A stretch of DNA of 64,000 nt from M0103 sp040386155 (GCA_040386155.1 JAZKFZ010000005.1:384966-448965), one strand, 5' to 3'. Counted from the first letter of the stretch, positions 1 through 8,591 are shown. Notes: generated by a model from the sequence alone, not told the origin. Program-made: numbers and translations.

Positions 1-344
1 GGAACCGGAGTAGATAATGTAAAAGTGTTTACACCGATACTAATGGAACTATAAGGAAATAACTGACTATAGATAACAGGAGAGGTAGGCAAATTTCCGT
101 CTCTTATCGATAATGTCATATCTCCAACTCCACTTGGCAATGCATTAAAAGCTAAAGATATTGCAGTAATGCTGCCAGCACAAGGGGCTGTAAAAACTTG
201 ACCACTATTCAAATGACCAAACACATTATTGCCCTGATTTACTGCCAAATTTGAAGCTGAACATTGAGCCCGTGCACTATCAGCCACCAATAATGAAAGG
301 ACTATGCTTAATGAAAGAAAAATTTTATTTATAGTTAGTTTCAT
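1..344 (-). CDS. Secreted protein, N-terminal part only (runs off the left edge)
   Basis: The reading frame opens with MKLTINKIFLSL, a hydrophobic core and a cleavage-like SARAQ, so it is a Sec-exported protein. The mature part begins CSASNLAVNQGNNVFGH and continues open to the window edge with no stop, so only about 114 residues are visible. Two cysteines (CSAS, APCAG) frame a short beta-rich segment. The composition resembles the N-terminal modules of Bacteroidota surface proteins that end in a T9SS sorting domain, but that end lies outside the window. It lies 54 bp downstream of another small secreted-protein gene on the same strand and may belong to the same transcript. Function unknown. 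Confidence 0.7.
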   Translation of the reverse strand, partial: MKLTINKIFLSLSIVLSLLVADSARAQCSASNLAVNQGNNVFGHLNSGQVFTAPCAGSITAISLAFNALPSGVGDMTLSIRDGNLPTSPVIYSQLFPYSSISIGVNTFTLSTPV

Positions 345-398
345 ATAGTATTTTTAAGAAGATTCAATTTTGTATTCCAATGCAACTATGTACAAGTA

Positions 399-704
399 CT
401 ACTTTATTTTATTTAATGTATTTTTTTTTATCTCTATTAATTTCTCGAAATAATTTTTAATAAAATAGGTATTTATTGGACTTGGATATACTGGAAACTC
501 AGTTACCCCCATCTTTCGAAGTTCGACAATTTCATGATTAACTAAAAGCTCAATTTCCTCAAAAGTTAGGGAATCAAGATTTCTTTCTTGTAAAACATGT
601 AGCTCTACTTCAATACTAGTTGAATGAATCTCATTGCTTTGAGCACTTGCCCCAGCAGCAGTAAACAAGGCAATAAACAAACTTAATAGTAATCCAATTT
701 TCAT
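399..704 (-). CDS. Small secreted protein of unknown function (101 aa)
   Basis: Residues 1-21 form a clear signal peptide (MKIGLLLSLFIALFTAAGASA, cleaved before QS). The mature 80 residues are acidic then basic and probably helical (LDSLTFEEIELLVNHEIVELRKM), ending in a Lys-rich tail. No catalytic motif or known family is recognised. It is the second gene of a possible unit that starts with the 102-aa gene at 775-1083; a hairpin at 728-744 in the 70-bp gap could reduce its expression. Periplasmic or extracellular location is inferred from the signal peptide. Confidence 0.6.
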   Translation of the reverse strand: MKIGLLLSLFIALFTAAGASAQSNEIHSTSIEVELHVLQERNLDSLTFEEIELLVNHEIVELRKMGVTEFPVYPSPINTYFIKNYFEKLIEIKKNTLNKIK

Positions 705-727
705 AAGTACTTTTATTAAACAACGAA

Positions 728-744
728 AGAGCCTAATAGGCTCT
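728..744 (-). terminator. Short hairpin between two small secreted-protein genes
   Basis: AGAGCC and GGCTCT form a 6-bp stem around TAATA. On the minus strand it is followed by TTTCGTTG, a weak U-tract, so it could be an attenuator or a leaky terminator rather than a strong stop. Confidence 0.35.
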
Positions 745-774
745 GAGATAAATTTTTAATATATTAATGCTTGA

Positions 775-1083
775 TCACTTAGGCGACACAATAGCATTTT
801 CCAATCTCCACAACTGCTCACGAAGTGCAATTAAACGCTCTCCAGAATATTTATTAGATTGAATCATTTCTTGGACATCAGCTTTCTTTTGAGGAACTGC
901 CATATCCAATTCTGCCTGCGTACTAAATTTTAAAGGAATGCCATCCGCTGGTTTTAAAGAATTTGACTGATTAGCGGTCAAATCTATAGATTTCTTCTCT
1001 GGAGCTACCGTCATTTGCGATAGACTATTAAAAGAAACGAAAGTTGTGAAAATGATAGAGGCGAATAGTAGAGTTTTATTCAT
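775..1083 (-). CDS. Small secreted protein of unknown function (102 aa), probable LytTR target
   Basis: The N-terminus MNKTLLFASIIFTTFVSFNSLSQ is a signal peptide. The mature region is polar, and its last 40 residues (IQSNKYSGERLIALREQLWRLENA) look like an amphipathic helix. No family recognised. It is the first gene downstream of the two-component pair. About 220 bp upstream on its own strand lies a 9-bp direct-repeat operator (1304-1333), with a TATCTTTAC promoter-like box at 1255-1263. The same arrangement precedes the adhesin operon on the other side of the kinase. The leader would be about 165 nt. Control by the neighbouring LytTR regulator is an inference. Confidence 0.6.
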   Translation of the reverse strand: MNKTLLFASIIFTTFVSFNSLSQMTVAPEKKSIDLTANQSNSLKPADGIPLKFSTQAELDMAVPQKKADVQEMIQSNKYSGERLIALREQLWRLENAIVSPK

Positions 1084-1254
1084 AAGACTTTTTAAGTATA
1101 GTGGTTATTATATGCGGGGCGCTAATTTCAGCTTTAATTTCTTAGTAAACAAACAATTAATTAAAAAAGATTCAGTATTAAGCCATTAGTTAGGTAAATG
1201 CTTTCTTCTTGCAAGAGCATAACCTAGATTCCTGACTCAATTTCTTAATGCCAC

Positions 1255-1263
1255 GTAAAGATA
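1255..1263 (-). promoter_or_regulatory. Promoter -7-like box TATCTTTAC
   Basis: Read on the minus strand this is TATCTTTAC, one base from the Bacteroidota TAnnTTTG -7 element. A TTTG lies 20 bp upstream (in TTTTTTGCC), the expected -33 position. The 5' end is 49 bp from the 5' end of the nearer operator half-site, exactly as for the box at 5487-5495. Confidence 0.5.
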
Positions 1264-1303
1264 AGTCCTTTCTATTCTATTGGCAAAAAATGGAGCCCTT
1301 GTC

Positions 1304-1333
1304 TGTGGTGAATGGATAAAAGTTTGGGGTGAA
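1304..1333 (-). promoter_or_regulatory. LytTR-type operator: direct repeats TTCACCCCA-N12-TTCACCACA
   Basis: On the minus strand two 9-mers, TTCACCCCA (1333-1325) and TTCACCACA (1312-1304), lie in direct orientation with 12 bp between, a 21-bp repeat period. LytTR-family regulators such as AgrA and AlgR bind 9-bp direct repeats spaced by about two helical turns. The site lies just downstream of the LytTR gene and points toward the small secreted-protein genes. A near-identical site is at 5417-5446. Confidence 0.65.
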
Positions 1334-1362
1334 ATTTTAACAAATTTTTAGGACTTCCAACA

Positions 1363-2043
1363 CTAGCAACTTTTCCAAGTTATTCTTACTACCTCTTCAT
1401 ATGCTTTTGATACTGGAACAAACAGTGATCCGCTATTGAGCGACAATTTTGACGTACCCGCAGAATCGACAAAATTTGTATTTACAAAATAAGATCTATG
1501 TACTTGTATAAAGTCTTGACTATCAATTAAATTCAGTAAATTGCCGAGCGTGCTTCGAATTACCCATTTTCGCTTTGCAGAAAAAATTTCAATGTAATTA
1601 TCGCTTGTTTTTCCATAAATAATTGACTTCTTGGGGATAATAACATCCTTATAGTTATCACGAATCACGAGATTATTTTTCTCAATGGATTGACGCGCAA
1701 TATTGATAGCAGCTAGTACCGATACGCCAACAAATGGTTTTACCAAAAAAGCTTCAGGCTGAAGTTCAATAGCTTTGTCGACAATTCTTTTATCGCTTTG
1801 AGCGGTGATAAAAATGAAAGGAATGTAATGCACTTCCTTCAGTACCTTAGCCAGTCCAATACCAGCCTCAGCACTTTCCATATTAATATCTAACAGTGCT
1901 AAATCGTAGGAGTTTTTATCACACATTTCAAGTGCACGTGCGCCAGAAGCAGCATGCTCAACTTGATCTATTTCTAATTCTAAAATTATTTCCTTTAGAT
2001 GTTCAGCAATGAACAGGTCATCTTCTACAATCAATATTTTCAT
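1363..2043 (-). CDS. Response regulator, receiver plus LytTR DNA-binding domain
   Basis: Residues 1-120 are a CheY-like receiver with the acidic pocket D8-D9, phospho-acceptor D52 (LALLDIN), T80 and K102 (LVKPF). Residues about 130-226 are a LytTR domain (IYGKTSDNYIEIF, then IRSTLGNLLNLI, then FIQVHRSYFVN). It is a phosphorylation-dependent transcription factor that recognises paired direct repeats. Its ATG shares one base with the stop codon of the upstream histidine kinase gene (TAATG), so the two are translationally coupled. The candidate targets are the two direct-repeat operators that flank the pair at 1304-1333 and 5417-5446. Assignment as LytTR regulator is firm; the targets are inferred. 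Confidence 0.93.
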   Translation of the reverse strand: MKILIVEDDLFIAEHLKEIILELEIDQVEHAASGARALEMCDKNSYDLALLDINMESAEAGIGLAKVLKEVHYIPFIFITAQSDKRIVDKAIELQPEAFLVKPFVGVSVLAAINIARQSIEKNNLVIRDNYKDVIIPKKSIIYGKTSDNYIEIFSAKRKWVIRSTLGNLLNLIDSQDFIQVHRSYFVNTNFVDSAGTSKLSLNSGSLFVPVSKAYEEVVRITWKSC

Positions 2044-5000
2044 TATTCAACTTTACTAACGTAAGGGAAATCGACACGCACCATTGTACCTTGTGAAGAG
2101 TCTTCAATGACTATAGTGCCCTCTAATTTACTCGCAAAAATCTTAATCAAGCGCAATCCAAGTGAATCTTTTTCATTTATGCTTTGATCTGACCTAAACC
2201 CAACACCATTGTCTGACACAACAAAAGTACATTGCCCTTCCTTTACAACAGCCGAAATTTTAATCACCGGCGCCTCAACTCCTTCAAAAGCATGTTCCAT
2301 CGAATTAGCAACTGCTTCGCTCACAATCATTCCTAGATCAATACAGCTAGAAAAACTCAGGTGGACTGAAGGCACATCAATTTCGATACTTACTTTTTTG
2401 TTGGGGAGCTCCAAAAATGCTTCCTGTACTTTTATTAATTCAGTAATGAATGTTTTTAAACAAATTTCACCAATGTTGTCGTTAGAGTACAACAACTCAT
2501 GACTTGTGCTCATTGCACTAATTCTGCGAACGGCATCTTTTAAAACTGCAATTTCACTTTTTCCTTTAAGGGATCGAAGCTGCATATCAATAAGAGAAGA
2601 AATTGTTTGTAAATTGTTCTTTACACGATGATGCATCTCATAAATTAGTACATCGCGTTCCTTGACTTTCTTTTCAATTTCAAAATTGGCATCTTTCAGT
2701 CGTTTCTTCTCCACAAGCAATTCGGCAGTTCTATTTTTTACAATATTTTCTAACTCATCCCTTTTTTCCCTGATCAAATTTGTCCTATAAATGATAATTA
2801 CACGCAACAAAATAATTGTTGCAATAATAATTATCAAACTAAACCAAATTGATGCATACCAAGGATTGCTTAAGTGCAATACTGGACCCTTAAAAAATTG
2901 AACTTGCCTATTCCCAACAAATTTAAAATTCAAATAAAATGTTCCAGTTCCAAGATCTTCCAAGTTAAAATTTTTGTTTGCTGAAATCTGTTGCCATAGT
3001 GTATCTGAACTGCCAGGTTTCACAAGTGAATAAAACAAAGAATCTCCACCGAGAAAGCTCCAATTCAACAAGGAAACATTCAAAGAAATCGTTGCGTTGT
3101 TAGTTGTAGAAATTGATTTTGAAAAATTGACAACCCGCTCACGGTTAATCCACATATTTTCTATCACTAAATTTGCCTTCACCTTCTTTGGAATCATGGA
3201 TGGATTGAATTCTACATAGCCTTTTGTGTTTCCAAACCAAATTCTCCCATCCTCTAAAACGATAGTGGCGCCTGTGAAATCTTGCATAAAACTACCATAG
3301 CGATAGCCATAATTTTCAATTAAAAACCCACCAGTTTTTTTCTCTTTCAATAAAGACAAACCAGAAGTAGTAATCACCCAATAACCATTTTTTTTATCAT
3401 CAAAAACCTTCAAAACTCTGTCGGAAATCAATCCACTAATTGCGGTAATTTTTTGAATATTATCGCCTGAGACAATTGCGATTCCAGCATCATTAGTCGC
3501 AATCCAGATTCTGTTTTTATCATCTTCAAAAATGGAGTTAATATCTTTTGATGGTAAGAGATTTACTTTAGAATACTTGGAAAATTTACCTTTATCTATA
3601 ATGTCGATTCCATTGTCTGAACTCACCCAAATTTTACCTGAGTGATCCAAGAATAGAGCTCGAATCGAATTCGAAGACACGCCATGTTTTGTTGTGTAAC
3701 TGATGTACCGCGCTTTTTTTTCATCATACCTAACGAGTCCATTATCAGAAGTTGCAAACCATACATTCCCATTCCAATCTTTTGTCATTCCGAGGATAAC
3801 ATTCCCTTTTTCAAATCGATTAAGATCAAAGTTGGTAGCGTTTAAATACCCAATACCCAACCCATGTGTACTGGTCCATAAAGAACCGTCCTCATTTTCA
3901 ATAAAATCCCATAAATGATCAATTGTGAGGTTACCTGGAAGCATCTTAGCATTGTGCTGTACCAAGGTCCGATCCTTTAGATAGCAAAGTCCACCACCAT
4001 TGTGACTAATCCAAAATCCCCCATTTCTGGAAGGTGAAAATTTAGTGATTGAGCGACCTAAATCATCTTTAAGCGAGAAAGGAGAAATTTTAATAAAGGA
4101 AAGTCCTGCAAAAGGGTCTGCTACCCAAATATTCTCACTATGATCAACTAAAAATTTGAAAGCATTTCTGTCTACCAACCCAGCTTTGCTGTCATAAAAT
4201 TTTAAGGTGCCGTCCTTTTTCAAAAGTATCATTCCAGAGCCATATTCAGAAAACCAAATACCTTGTTTGGTCTCTTCAATTTGAAAGACGCGTTCATATT
4301 TGTAAGCAAGCTTTACTTTAAAAAGACGACCATCTTTCCAGTAAAAATTATTCCCTGTAAAGCAACCAAACCAAATTTTATCCTGAATACGTTTAACACA
4401 AACCGGAGTAAATAGGGGATCTATTTGATTTTTATCTTTTATGATTGTGATATTATTATTGTCAATAATCGTCCAACCAGCAAATGTCGCTATGTTAATT
4501 CTTCCCGATTTTTCAATGTCAAAATCCTCAATATTATTGCTTGCAATACCGCGTTCTTCATTAAAAACTTCAATGGTATTTCCTGAAATTTTGAACAATC
4601 CTTTTCCAGATGCAGCAACCCAAATATTTCCAAGATGATCTTCTTTTATTCTTCGAATAATTACATTGTTAAATCCTTCATGCTCTATCTTGAAAATTTT
4701 ATTTTCTTTTAAATAACAAAGCCCTTTTTCAGTACCAATCCAAAGTCGGTCTTGTGAGTCAGCACACAAATCAGACGCAGAATTTGAAAGCAAATTACTT
4801 TGAACAGTATATTGCTTCACTCTTGTACCATCTATTCTTATAATGCCATCATTTTCTGAGGCTACCCAAATGTATCCCAGCTTATCTTCTACCACACTTA
4901 TTATCGTGTTAGAAAATAGTCCATGGGCTTTATCTAAATAATGAATGTTCTCGGAGGCTTGATCCTTAAAATTAAAGCTCGGCATTACCTTTGTCTGCGG

Positions 5001-5300
5001 ACTCGTTTTGCCTCTATCGCTGACCTTTAATTTCTTAACAAACTTTGCATCATCAATTTTAAGAACTCGGGTGCTTTTTGAAAAAGTACTATATTCAACA
5101 ATAGTAGGCTTTACTACATCTTTGATTGTCCCACTAGAAATAACAGCTTTTTTTTGAAGCTGAAGTTTAGGCTTCACAACTGAACCCCACACCTCAGATT
5201 TAAGCTCCTGAGAATAACTAAAGTTTAAAGAAACGAGACAAAGAAACATCAAGTGAACGATGACTTCTATAATCTGCTTTCGATAGTTACTCAGATGCAT
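2043..5300 (-). CDS. Two-component sensor histidine kinase with periplasmic beta-propeller and HisKA_2-type kinase
   Basis: This 1085-aa protein has an N-terminal signal/anchor region, then from about residue 115 to 680 many propeller repeats of the two-component-regulator type (GYIWVASENDGIIRID, DRLWIGTEKGLCYL, GKIWVSSDNGIDII). A Y_Y_Y-like beta sandwich follows at about 690-810 and a single membrane helix at about 815-838. A coiled coil leads to a HisKA_2-type dimerisation domain with MHHRVKNNLQ (phospho-acceptor H890 or H891). The ATPase domain has the N-box around N999 and DNGVGF near 1030. The periplasmic propeller probably senses a ligand or surface signal and phosphorylates the LytTR regulator encoded immediately downstream. 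There is no fused receiver, unlike hybrid sensors of polysaccharide loci. Confidence 0.92.
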   Translation of the reverse strand: MHLSNYRKQIIEVIVHLMFLCLVSLNFSYSQELKSEVWGSVVKPKLQLQKKAVISSGTIKDVVKPTIVEYSTFSKSTRVLKIDDAKFVKKLKVSDRGKTSPQTKVMPSFNFKDQASENIHYLDKAHGLFSNTIISVVEDKLGYIWVASENDGIIRIDGTRVKQYTVQSNLLSNSASDLCADSQDRLWIGTEKGLCYLKENKIFKIEHEGFNNVIIRRIKEDHLGNIWVAASGKGLFKISGNTIEVFNEERGIASNNIEDFDIEKSGRINIATFAGWTIIDNNNITIIKDKNQIDPLFTPVCVKRIQDKIWFGCFTGNNFYWKDGRLFKVKLAYKYERVFQIEETKQGIWFSEYGSGMILLKKDGTLKFYDSKAGLVDRNAFKFLVDHSENIWVADPFAGLSFIKISPFSLKDDLGRSITKFSPSRNGGFWISHNGGGLCYLKDRTLVQHNAKMLPGNLTIDHLWDFIENEDGSLWTSTHGLGIGYLNATNFDLNRFEKGNVILGMTKDWNGNVWFATSDNGLVRYDEKKARYISYTTKHGVSSNSIRALFLDHSGKIWVSSDNGIDIIDKGKFSKYSKVNLLPSKDINSIFEDDKNRIWIATNDAGIAIVSGDNIQKITAISGLISDRVLKVFDDKKNGYWVITTSGLSLLKEKKTGGFLIENYGYRYGSFMQDFTGATIVLEDGRIWFGNTKGYVEFNPSMIPKKVKANLVIENMWINRERVVNFSKSISTTNNATISLNVSLLNWSFLGGDSLFYSLVKPGSSDTLWQQISANKNFNLEDLGTGTFYLNFKFVGNRQVQFFKGPVLHLSNPWYASIWFSLIIIIATIILLRVIIIYRTNLIREKRDELENIVKNRTAELLVEKKRLKDANFEIEKKVKERDVLIYEMHHRVKNNLQTISSLIDMQLRSLKGKSEIAVLKDAVRRISAMSTSHELLYSNDNIGEICLKTFITELIKVQEAFLELPNKKVSIEIDVPSVHLSFSSCIDLGMIVSEAVANSMEHAFEGVEAPVIKISAVVKEGQCTFVVSDNGVGFRSDQSINEKDSLGLRLIKIFASKLEGTIVIEDSSQGTMVRVDFPYVSKVE

Positions 5301-5332
5301 TTCTCAGCAATATTAAGTGGTTATGATGTGTA

Positions 5333-5340
5333 CAAATATA
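5333..5340 (-). promoter_or_regulatory. Promoter -7 box TATATTTG for the histidine kinase operon
   Basis: On the minus strand TATATTTG fits the Bacteroidota consensus TAnnTTTG and lies 33 bp upstream of the kinase ATG, giving a short leader. No convincing TTTG -33 element is seen, so this rests on the -7 match alone. Confidence 0.4.
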
Positions 5341-5416
5341 AAATAATGTTGATTGCTATCCTCTGTATTTTTTGCACTTGCGATGAAATAAAATGAAAAA
5401 ATTCCTAAATAAAAAA

Positions 5417-5446
5417 TTCACCACAAAGTTCATCCAATTCACCACA
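5417..5446 (+). promoter_or_regulatory. LytTR-type operator: perfect direct repeats TTCACCACA-N12-TTCACCACA
   Basis: Two identical 9-mers TTCACCACA at 5417-5425 and 5438-5446 give a 21-bp period. The site lies in the gap between the divergent kinase gene and the adhesin operon and is oriented toward the adhesin. The second half-site starts 49 bp before a TATCTTTAC box, as in the mirror copy at 1304-1333. The match of sequence, period and promoter distance at two places argues against chance. Confidence 0.7.
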
Positions 5447-5486
5447 GAAGGACTACGCAAAAAATGGAAAATCAATATACTGGAAA

Positions 5487-5495
5487 TATCTTTAC
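5487..5495 (+). promoter_or_regulatory. Promoter -7-like box TATCTTTAC upstream of the adhesin operon
   Basis: TATCTTTAC is identical to the box at 1255-1263 and sits at the same 49-bp distance from the nearer operator half-site. No TTTG is visible about 20 bp upstream, which fits an activator-dependent promoter. A start near 5502 would give a leader of about 165-175 nt before the adhesin. Confidence 0.5.
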
Positions 5496-5628
5496 AGCCT
5501 GAAAGAAGAACCTTTGATTGGTGATTTAGGCAATTTCATTGAATTTGAATGAGTTCCAATTTAAAATTTCTTTCAGAAAGAAGTACCCTTTAATAAAAAA
5601 ATTCATTTCATCGTGCGCTAGAATTTTG

Positions 5629-5636
5629 TACATTCG
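5629..5636 (+). promoter_or_regulatory. Possible second adhesin promoter, TACATTCG
   Basis: TACATTCG differs from TAnnTTTG at one base and lies about 40 bp upstream of the likely adhesin start. The same octamer precedes the lipoprotein gene at 10528-10535. It could be a constitutive promoter beside the operator-linked one. Weak evidence. Confidence 0.3.
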
Positions 5637-5676
5637 GCGTTCAAAACCACAATGTAAGTTATTAATGACATTACTT

Positions 5677-7629
5677 ATGACCACTCTAACACGGAAAAAG
5701 AGCCTACTACTATTGCTCACTTACACCACAATTTCCCTCTTTTTTGCATCTTCAGGCTATGCTCAAAACGTGGCTCCTTCCCAAGGCAATGAGTATCTTT
5801 CGATTGATGAAGATCAAACGCCAGCTCTTATTGGAAATTTATTATTGAACAATATCGATCCAAACGGTGATGCTGTTTCTATTTCAAACATCTATAGTTC
5901 GGTGGCCGGAGCTTTTATCACCAATCTTAACAATGGATTTATTGACTATGAAACCCTGCTAAATCACTGTGGCATTGACACTATTCGCTATTTTGTGACG
6001 GATGGAAACTTTTTTGTGCAAGACACATTGTTCTTAACAATCAACTGTATTAATGACCTTCCTACTGGGGGTGATGAGACCTTAACAGTGTTAGAGGATG
6101 CAAGTGCAACAACAACCGTTGATCTTTTAGCGAACAATGCTGATGCTGAAGGCGATATTCTTACTATCTCTGGTATTGGAACTCCCACTAATGGAACTTT
6201 GACTTCAAATGGTGATGGAACCTACGACTACACCCCAAACCCAAATTATTGTGGAACTGAGATCATTGCATATCAAGTGACAGATGGTGTTAATACCATT
6301 ACAGACTTCCTTACGATAACAGTTACGTGTGTGAATGATGCTCCAATTGGTGGAAACGAAACAATGACCATCAATGAAGATTCTGGCAGTAACAACTCAG
6401 GTTATTTATTAGGAAACGACTCAGATCCTGAAGGAAATACGCTTACAATTTTAACAGTTACACAAACTGGTGGTGGTATTGTTACTTTAACGGGCACTGG
6501 TAGTGTTGATTATACGCCAAACCCAAATTTTTGCGGTAATGATACCGTAGTTTACTCGGTAACAGATGGTGTAAATGTGATTTTTGACACCTTATTCATT
6601 ACAGTTATATGTATTAACGACCTTCCTCTTGGTGGAAATGAATGGGTAGTAACCGATACAAACACTGTTCTATCGAACATCGATATTCTTGCAAATAATT
6701 CAGATATTGAAACGAATCCTTTGACAGTTTCTTCTCCATCGTTCCCAGCTACAACAACTATGGGTGGAACGGTGACAATGAACGGTGATGGAACAGTGAA
6801 TTACACTCCTCCAACAGATTATGAAGGCGCTGACACTCTTGTATACACAGTATGTGACGATTGGATGCCAACTGCCGCATGTGTAACAGACACCTTATTT
6901 ATTATGGTATCAAGTGACATGGATGACGATGGGGTTATTGATGCTGATGATATTGATGCGGACAATGATGGAATCTCTAATGCAACTGAATTGCTAACAG
7001 CTCTTAATAATGGCGACACGGATAATGATGGCACTCCAGATATTTACGATTTAGATTCTGACAATGATGGTATCTCTGATATTATTGAAGCAGGAGGTGT
7101 TGACACAGATGGCAATGGAATGGTAGACAATCAGTTTGATTGGAACAATAATGGAATGGATGATGATCACGAACTTAATCCACTGCCTTTGTCTAATACT
7201 GATGGAGATGCTCAACCAAATTTCCAAGATGTAGACGATGATGGCGATTCAACTTTAACGATTGACGAGTACGATGAAAACATGGATGGAATTGTTGATG
7301 ATTGTAATGGCAATGGAACGTCTGATTATTTAGATGCTGAAACATGTACAGTGATTGTTCCTGAAATTTTCTCTCCAAACTGGGATGGAAAAAATGATGT
7401 ATTGTTCATTACTGGAATTTTTGCTTACCCAGGAAATACATTTACAGTTTACAATCGATGGGGACAACCAGTTTTAAAAGCAACTGATTACCAAAACAAT
7501 TGGAGCGGAAAAAACGAAGTGGAAACTTGGTTGCCAGATACTACACTTCCAGTTGGCACATACTTCTATGTGCTCGACTTGAATGATGGTTCTGCACCTA
7601 TGAAGGGTTACATCTACCTCACACGTTAA
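5677..7629 (+). CDS. T9SS-secreted surface adhesin with cadherin-like repeats and gliding-type C-terminal domain
   Basis: I start at the ATG that puts a signal peptide first (MTTLTRKKSLLLLLTYTT, cleaved near SGYAQN); a second ATG 12 bp upstream is possible. The in-frame ATG at 5539 would place 46 unlikely residues ahead of the signal. Four tandem modules of about 90 residues carry the cadherin-like patterns EDQTPALIGNLLLNN, GDGTYDYTPNPNYCG and TCVNDAPIGG. The first three each hold a cysteine pair that could form one disulfide. An Asp-rich thrombospondin-type-3-like calcium segment follows (DADDIDADNDGISN, DLDSDNDGISD). The last 90 residues are the gliding-motility-associated C-terminal domain (PEIFSPNWDGKNDVLFI, FTVYNRWGQPV, LPVGTYFYVLDL), a type B T9SS signal. 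It is the first gene of a unit with PorP/SprF and OmpA genes. Confidence 0.9.
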   Translation: MTTLTRKKSLLLLLTYTTISLFFASSGYAQNVAPSQGNEYLSIDEDQTPALIGNLLLNNIDPNGDAVSISNIYSSVAGAFITNLNNGFIDYETLLNHCGIDTIRYFVTDGNFFVQDTLFLTINCINDLPTGGDETLTVLEDASATTTVDLLANNADAEGDILTISGIGTPTNGTLTSNGDGTYDYTPNPNYCGTEIIAYQVTDGVNTITDFLTITVTCVNDAPIGGNETMTINEDSGSNNSGYLLGNDSDPEGNTLTILTVTQTGGGIVTLTGTGSVDYTPNPNFCGNDTVVYSVTDGVNVIFDTLFITVICINDLPLGGNEWVVTDTNTVLSNIDILANNSDIETNPLTVSSPSFPATTTMGGTVTMNGDGTVNYTPPTDYEGADTLVYTVCDDWMPTAACVTDTLFIMVSSDMDDDGVIDADDIDADNDGISNATELLTALNNGDTDNDGTPDIYDLDSDNDGISDIIEAGGVDTDGNGMVDNQFDWNNNGMDDDHELNPLPLSNTDGDAQPNFQDVDDDGDSTLTIDEYDENMDGIVDDCNGNGTSDYLDAETCTVIVPEIFSPNWDGKNDVLFITGIFAYPGNTFTVYNRWGQPVLKATDYQNNWSGKNEVETWLPDTTLPVGTYFYVLDLNDGSAPMKGYIYLTR

Positions 7630-7650
7630 TAAATACTTGATATCATCAAT

Positions 7651-8580
7651 ATGAAAAATTTTCTTTCAATAGCTATCTTTTCACTTTGTGCCTTTCAATC
7701 GATAGCACAGCAAGAATCAATGTACACACATTATCCATTTAACACTCAAATGGTGAATCCTGCCTACGCTGGAAATCGCGGTGTTTTTTCAGCTACTCTG
7801 GTACACAGAAGTCAATGGGTAGGTTTTGATGGTGCTCCTATGTCACAATCACTTGTGCTTAGTACTCCGCTACTAAATGATGTACTCGGAATAGGTGCTA
7901 ATTTTCAAAATGACAAAATAGGTCCAACCAACATTTTTACAGGGAATATTGATATTGCTGCAAAAGTTAAAATCAATCGCCACAGTAAAATTTCCTTTGG
8001 AATGAATTTCGGCTTGAGAAATTATGGCCGAAATCTAACGGGACTTAATGCTTATGAATCAGGGGATTTTGCGATAGTTAACAATACTAGTACCCAAATG
8101 ATTTTTGACCTAGGGGCGGGAATTTTATACACCAATAAACGTTTCTATGTGGGTGTTTCTATGCCGCGTATTTTGAATAATCACTTCCCCAATGCAAACT
8201 CATCAATTACACTCGGCGCTAAAGAAAAGCAACATTATTTTGTTACTGCAGGTACTGCATTTAATATTAGCAAATCAGTTGAATGCAAACCATCTACTTT
8301 TGTCAAGATTGTGGAAGGTACAATGCCCCAATTTGATTTAACAAGTATGTTTGTATTCAACAAAAAGTTTGAATTAGGTGCTATGTGGCGTTCATCAGAT
8401 GCAGCTGGACTACTTCTTGGTTACACATTCAATCGCAACTTCCGAGTTGGATATTCATTTGACTGGTCGTACGGTTTAAGAACCTTTAAAAACAATTATG
8501 GGTCGCATGAATTAATGCTTCGGTACGATTTACATTGCAAAAAAGGTGGCAAAGACATCATTTCACCAAGATACTTCTAA
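7651..8580 (+). CDS. PorP/SprF family T9SS outer-membrane protein
   Basis: A 309-aa protein with signal peptide MKNFLSIAIFSLCAFQSIAQ. The typical PorP/SprF opening follows (QESMYTHYPFNTQMVNPAYAG, then RSQWVGFDGAPMSQSLVLSTP), then alternating beta-strand sequence with glycine-rich turns and the family ending LRTFKNNYGSHELMLRYD. Members lie in the outer membrane, are attached to the type IX machinery and help export or anchor proteins with type B C-terminal domains. This gene starts 21 bp after the adhesin with that domain, matching the sprB-sprF pairing of Flavobacterium, so the adhesin is its probable client. The ompA-like gene follows 11 bp later. Confidence 0.93.
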   Translation: MKNFLSIAIFSLCAFQSIAQQESMYTHYPFNTQMVNPAYAGNRGVFSATLVHRSQWVGFDGAPMSQSLVLSTPLLNDVLGIGANFQNDKIGPTNIFTGNIDIAAKVKINRHSKISFGMNFGLRNYGRNLTGLNAYESGDFAIVNNTSTQMIFDLGAGILYTNKRFYVGVSMPRILNNHFPNANSSITLGAKEKQHYFVTAGTAFNISKSVECKPSTFVKIVEGTMPQFDLTSMFVFNKKFELGAMWRSSDAAGLLLGYTFNRNFRVGYSFDWSYGLRTFKNNYGSHELMLRYDLHCKKGGKDIISPRYF

Positions 8581-8591
8581 TTATACCACAC

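Noticed and set aside
5539..5676. In-frame N-terminal extension of the adhesin
   Set aside because: It would add 46 polar and basic residues before an obvious signal peptide. The region is better explained as the long 5' leader behind the operator-linked promoter.
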